This document shows positions 60,284-64,000 of a stretch of 64,000 nt of DNA, piece after piece. Made by a program: the position numbers and the translations under genes. The stretch is from assembly GCA_038087015.1 (NCBI GenBank), contig JASBNA010000016.1, forward strand, positions 310,001 to 374,000, in the 5' to 3' direction. Source of the stretch: Cerrena zonata. Lineage: Eukaryota; Basidiomycota; Agaricomycetes; Polyporales; Cerrenaceae. Below the pieces are notes generated by a model that saw only the letters and a program-made list of their open reading frames with translations, was not told the DNA's origin and searched no databases. How positions within the stretch are numbered: the first letter of the stretch is position 1; each line of letters starts with the position of its first letter.

Positions 60284-61006
60284 TCAACCTGCTGTCATTG
60301 TGCCATCTTCATTCATGACTACATCTTCGTCGAGCTCTTCTGGAGCTTCGTCATCATCATCTACGTTCTTTTGAACGAAGTTGTCCAATAGTGTCGTTGG
60401 CCGACTTGATCCAGCTTTGTCTTTGTGGGCAGCCGCTTTCCGTTTCGCCGGAACGTCTGGGTTCTGCCAAGGAACGATCTCTACTTTCATAGTAAGAAAT
60501 TGGTCGGGGTGGGAGTCGTATTACTTACCGTCCAAAAACATGAACTTGTCCGATTTCCGTACAATGGATGCTACATCGCTAGAAATGAGTAAGGCTCAAG
60601 GTAGGCATTGCAAACACACCCACCGACGTCTCGGTATTGTACGGTAACACGGCTCTCTCGCTGTGCTGATATACATATTTCCTCTGCCAATTGTTTTATA
60701 AATTCCTCTGTGGCAAGAGAAATCAGGAAAGCAGCCTCCTTGGCTACAATGGGAAGTTCCTAAGGATAGGTTTAACGCGTATCTATTCAGAGTAGTAACT
60801 CGACCTCTAGTTACCTTATCAGCTTTCAATATCTTCTGTACTCTTGAGAACGGTAACAAGGATTTCCCTGGATCCCGAGTCGAGACCTGGGCAGTTTCCT
60901 TCCTTTTCTTGGTCTGTTTCGGCTCGGATGGCGTATCTTGGCTTTCCTCTGGAATATCTTCTACTGTTTCCGTGACAAGGTCCCCCGGTTGGTTAGGTGA
61001 TGACAT
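60284..61006 (-). CDS. Histone-fold protein, Dpb3 / POLE4 / CHRAC-like
   Basis: The small histone-fold subunit that pairs with a Dpb4-type partner in DNA polymerase epsilon or in ISWI-type chromatin remodelers. After a charged N-terminus (MSSPNQPGDLVTETVEDIPE) comes the histone fold: LLPFSRVQKILKADKELPIV, AKEAAFLISLATEEFIKQLA and VTVQYRDVASIVRKSDKFMF. The tail is Lys-rich, then acidic (DDDDEAPEELDEDVVMNEDG), as in relatives. The splice between RDV and ASIV uses a downstream acceptor in a tandem AG; the nearer one hits a stop. The start at 61006 is the only ATG ahead of the fold in frame. POLE4, CHRAC and NF-YC-like proteins are hard to separate by eye. Confidence 0.85.
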
Positions 61007-61359
61007 TTCGAAAACACCGAGGAGTTGGTAAGAGGAATAATGTAGGTAGCCTCATTTACGCGTTTCGTAATGGAACGCGTCGCGTGACGTCACCGTGACA
61101 TTTGTTTTAACACTGCAGTGAACGTATGTAGTATTCAGTGGTAGAATCCATCAAATCTTTCGCCCTCATAGAATTTTTATCGTGGCACTAACATCCTCAC
61201 TCACTTCCCTTGGGATTCGATATGAAGGAGCATAAAACAGAATAAGATTAAAACAATAAAACAAAGCATACGCATTCTAACTACGATGAAAGGAAGGCAA
61301 ATCCACCGACAGAATCCTGAAAGCATATGACATAACCTCATGGAGCCTCATAAGCATCA
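61007..61359. promoter_or_regulatory. Promoter region of the histone-fold gene, 3' flank of the RRM gene
   Basis: About 350 bp, non-coding. No clear TATA box is seen; promoter assignment is by position. Confidence 0.4.
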
Positions 61360-64000
61360 TCACTGTGGTCGTTTCTGCTGAGCCTAAGACGAAACAAGTC
61401 AATAACCTAATCGTCATTAAAACCAGAACAGAGACGTACCAAGTAAGCCATTATCTGCTGATATCCGGGCTGACCGTTGTTCGACATAGGTGGGACACCC
61501 GGTACATGTGGAGGAGGGACACCATAACCACCCGCACCAGGCGGTGGTGTAGGCTGGCCTCCTTGTGCTTGGACTGTTTGGTGAAGCATAGCAAGAATAT
61601 TGGGAGGTAAGCCTGGAGGTGCGCCACCAGCAGGAGGACCACCTTGTGAGCCCGAAGCTGAATTTTGTTGTTGCATACCCGGTGCAGGTGGGTAAGGAGG
61701 CCCCGAGGGTGCACCGGGGTAAGGAGCCTGCATGGGCGGGGGAGGGTAGTACGGGTTACCAGAAGGTCCTGTGGGCACTGGAGGTGGGACAGGTGCTGCG
61801 GTTGGTTGAACGGGGGGCGCACCACCAGCCTGAGGTTGTTTCAGAGCCGCCAAGAGTTGTTGTACCTGTTTCGCTTGCTCCAACCGTTCGTCGGGAGGCT
61901 ATAAACGGCATCAGAATTGAGAAAAAAACACCCGAAAAGTTCAAGAATTGACTCACAGGAACAGCGACAGGTGGTGCATGGTAAGATGCGGCCGGGGGAG
62001 CACCTCCGTAAGCAGGTGGAGGAGGTCCGCTAGGTCCAGTGGGAGGGCCACCATAAGGCGGTTGTCCGCCCCGATTATCAAACCTGTTATCATAACCTCC
62101 GCCTCCCCTCCCCCTCCACGACCTCCGCGATCATAACTATCATCTTGGTCTCTTGAACCGCCCCGGTGATTGTCACGATAATCTCGTCGATCCCAGTCGT
62201 CTCCTCCCTGCCAGCCGCCACGTCCTCTACCCCGTCCTCCACGACCGCCACCACGGCGACCACGATAGCCTCCGTGATCTTCCCAGTCATGACCCCCACG
62301 ACCACCACCGTACCCACCTCGGTCATCACGTCTGAATAACAATTAAGTACATCGATATTATGCAAGAACGAAGATTGGTCTTACCGAGGAGATGCCGGAT
62401 TCCCTCTGGGTCCATCAGGCTCTGCAGCGAGTACGATTTCCATTACACCATCCTGAAGACCTTGGTGACGTAGACGATCGTATGCTTCATCGGCTGCCTG
62501 TGGGAATTCTGTGAGTTGAGACTTGGACTAGAAAAGGTCAGATACATACCCTAGTATCAAAGAATTCCACATATCGCTGGCTGTAATGAAGACGAATGTT
62601 AGATATCGTCATTAGAAAAGTTTTAAGTTTACTCACTCCATCCGATCCCCAATCGAACGCACTGATTTAACGTCTCCAAATTGTTGGAATTTGCGGCGAA
62701 CTTCATTGTCGTCGATAGGCTGGTTGGTAGCAGAGTTTTTCAACGTTACCAATAGCGTTCCTTGAAGTTGCTATACAAATAATCGGGAGGGTAAGTCATC
62801 TTTGTCATGATTATTTTCAAATATAAACCTACCTGGTTTCGTTCCTTGTCCCCGCCGCTGCGATCATCGCGAGGTAGTGAGTAATGAACATCGATCTGGA
62901 AATTTCCTCGTTTCAGATGTTACCGGAGAACGGAAGGCCTTGGCACTTACGGGACGGCCGCTGATCTCTAGATCTTGTAATCGTTCTCTCGCCCTTTCAG
63001 CAGCTCGAAGATCAAACTGTACGCAATCACGCTTTTAGTGCCTTATTTCAGAGGCGTATTACACAATATTGACTCACGTAAGTGACAAAAACCATTCCGC
63101 GATTTGCAATCAAATCAAAGAATGTTTTTATCTCGCCATGCTCTTCGAACAATCCACGAACTTCTGACGAATCAGTCTCATACTGTACGAAACACATGCA
63201 TTAGCTTATGACGTCCTCAAAAGATCGGAAACGGAGAGTCGACCGATATGACGACTCGGGTAAACTTAGAAATGAACTCGCCTTGATGTTGCGAATGAAC
63301 AAGGTACGACATGGCCGTTCTCGTTGTATTCGCTCCTCAATGATAGAATCGTGGACCTTATCATCTCTCTCACGTTTTGGTGGGGCGCCTCCGCGTTTGG
63401 TGAAGCCGCCACGTCCATATCCACCTTGCCCATAGCCAGGGCCGGAGCCGTCTAACGAAAAAAGATTACAATCATGTGAGCGGGGGATCGTTTCATTATG
63501 GTAGAAAGACCGGGGAGAGCGGCAAAGACCCAGGAGTAGTGAAACATGTACCAAGCCATGCACCAACAACGTGCCCACAAGTGACCATAAGTGAGCGCCT
63601 CGATGTTCAATCCTTCAGAATAGGGCCCGAAATTTCCAGCAAAAGAAATAAAGATACGAAGATGCGGTACCGGGAAAGGGGCCGGTAGAGCTCACACTAA
63701 CATGCTCGCTCATTAACAGCTGGAGATTCAGCAACCGACGCTCAGTGAAAAAACATGTCGCCAAGACTCGGATGTGTCTCAATAATCGAATCCTGCCTTT
63801 CATGCTCTCAGATCACAACGTAACTTTCAAGCGCACCTTCATTATAACTCCCGTAGTTCTGATCATAGGAACCAGAGGCATCTGTTGCAGAGCCATACTG
63901 AGCAGGCATTCCAGCATTGTAACTGCCATTTTGATAGTAGGGGTCTTGTGAGGCAGCAGAGTCGTAGCTATTGTAACCTCCTATGTCGCCCTGAGGAGGG
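61360..64000 (-). CDS. Mei2-like protein with two RRM domains, 5' end missing
   Basis: An RNA-binding protein cut by the right window edge. It starts (partial) with a Gly/Tyr/Ser-rich segment (SYDSAASQDPYYQNGSYNAG), then after a 385-nt intron (63452-63836) an Arg/Gly segment and RRM1 (RNP2 in CRTLFIRNIK, RNP1 in NRGMVFVTYF), then IDVHYSLPRDDR and RRM2 (GTLLVTLKN, RYVEFFDTRAADEAYDRL). The pattern RRM1-HYS-P-D-RRM2 resembles Mei2-like proteins; no third RRM is visible. An RGG-rich stretch (about 62100-62340) is followed by a Pro/Gln-rich end (QQLLAALKQPQAGGAPP and more), closing with AQQKRPQ at 61360. In the G-run at 62095-62119 the frame must change by one base to reach GGYDNRFDNRGGQPPYGG, which matches the frame of the next exon. 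Confidence 0.85.

Noticed and set aside
1..64000. CRISPR arrays, rRNA genes, intact transposons or a secondary-metabolite cluster
   Set aside because: None seen on either strand: no spaced repeats, no reverse transcriptase or transposase motifs, no synthase domains.

Overview
The window is nuclear DNA from a filamentous basidiomycete, most likely a mushroom-forming agaricomycete. The genes are dense and split by many introns of about 50-60 nt with GT-AG ends and CTGAC/CTAAC-like branch sites. A class I hydrophobin, a PriA-like secreted fruiting-body protein and a TKL-like kinase relative fit that lineage. I recognise 21 protein-coding genes, two of them cut by the window edges. I found no rRNA, tRNA, CRISPR array or intact transposon.

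Layout. 1-20.5 kb is housekeeping or regulatory: FAB1 lipid kinase (5' end missing), LTV1 (minus), a TAF2 subunit of TFIID that continues into three bromodomains, and a HET-C protein with a very long Gly/Tyr/Ser-rich tail. 21-26.3 kb is more accessory: a PriA-like cysteine-rich secreted protein, a TKL-like pseudokinase (minus) and a hydrophobin (minus). 27-33 kb returns to housekeeping: dithiol glutaredoxin (minus), NIF3-like protein, the 49-kDa subunit of mitochondrial complex I (minus) and an Atg27/mannose-6-phosphate-receptor-like membrane protein. 33.9-51 kb is gene-poor: two paralogous bHLH transcription factors lie on either side of a four-helix membrane protein of unknown function, with non-coding stretches of about 3.5-6 kb that show strong strand bias. 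52-64 kb is dense again: tubulin cofactor A, Mediator subunit MED11 (minus), a short CSTF2-like protein without an RRM, beta-COP, a rhamnogalacturonan acetylesterase-like enzyme, a DPB3-like histone-fold protein (minus) and a Mei2-like two-RRM protein (minus, 5' end missing).

Main points. The TAF2-bromodomain fusion would put acetyl-lysine readers directly on TFIID. The kinase relative has Ala in place of the catalytic-loop Asp and loses frame near its end. The four-helix protein has a 5-nt first coding exon and introns of 285-428 nt, unlike its neighbours. Five genes (the pseudokinase, MED11, the CSTF2-like gene, beta-COP and the two-RRM gene) each appear to need a one-base frame change to keep conserved residues in frame. 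Several of these are essential genes, so small consensus indels in the assembly are the simplest explanation.

I saw no clearly new multi-gene system. All assignments come from reading translated motifs by eye, without database searches.
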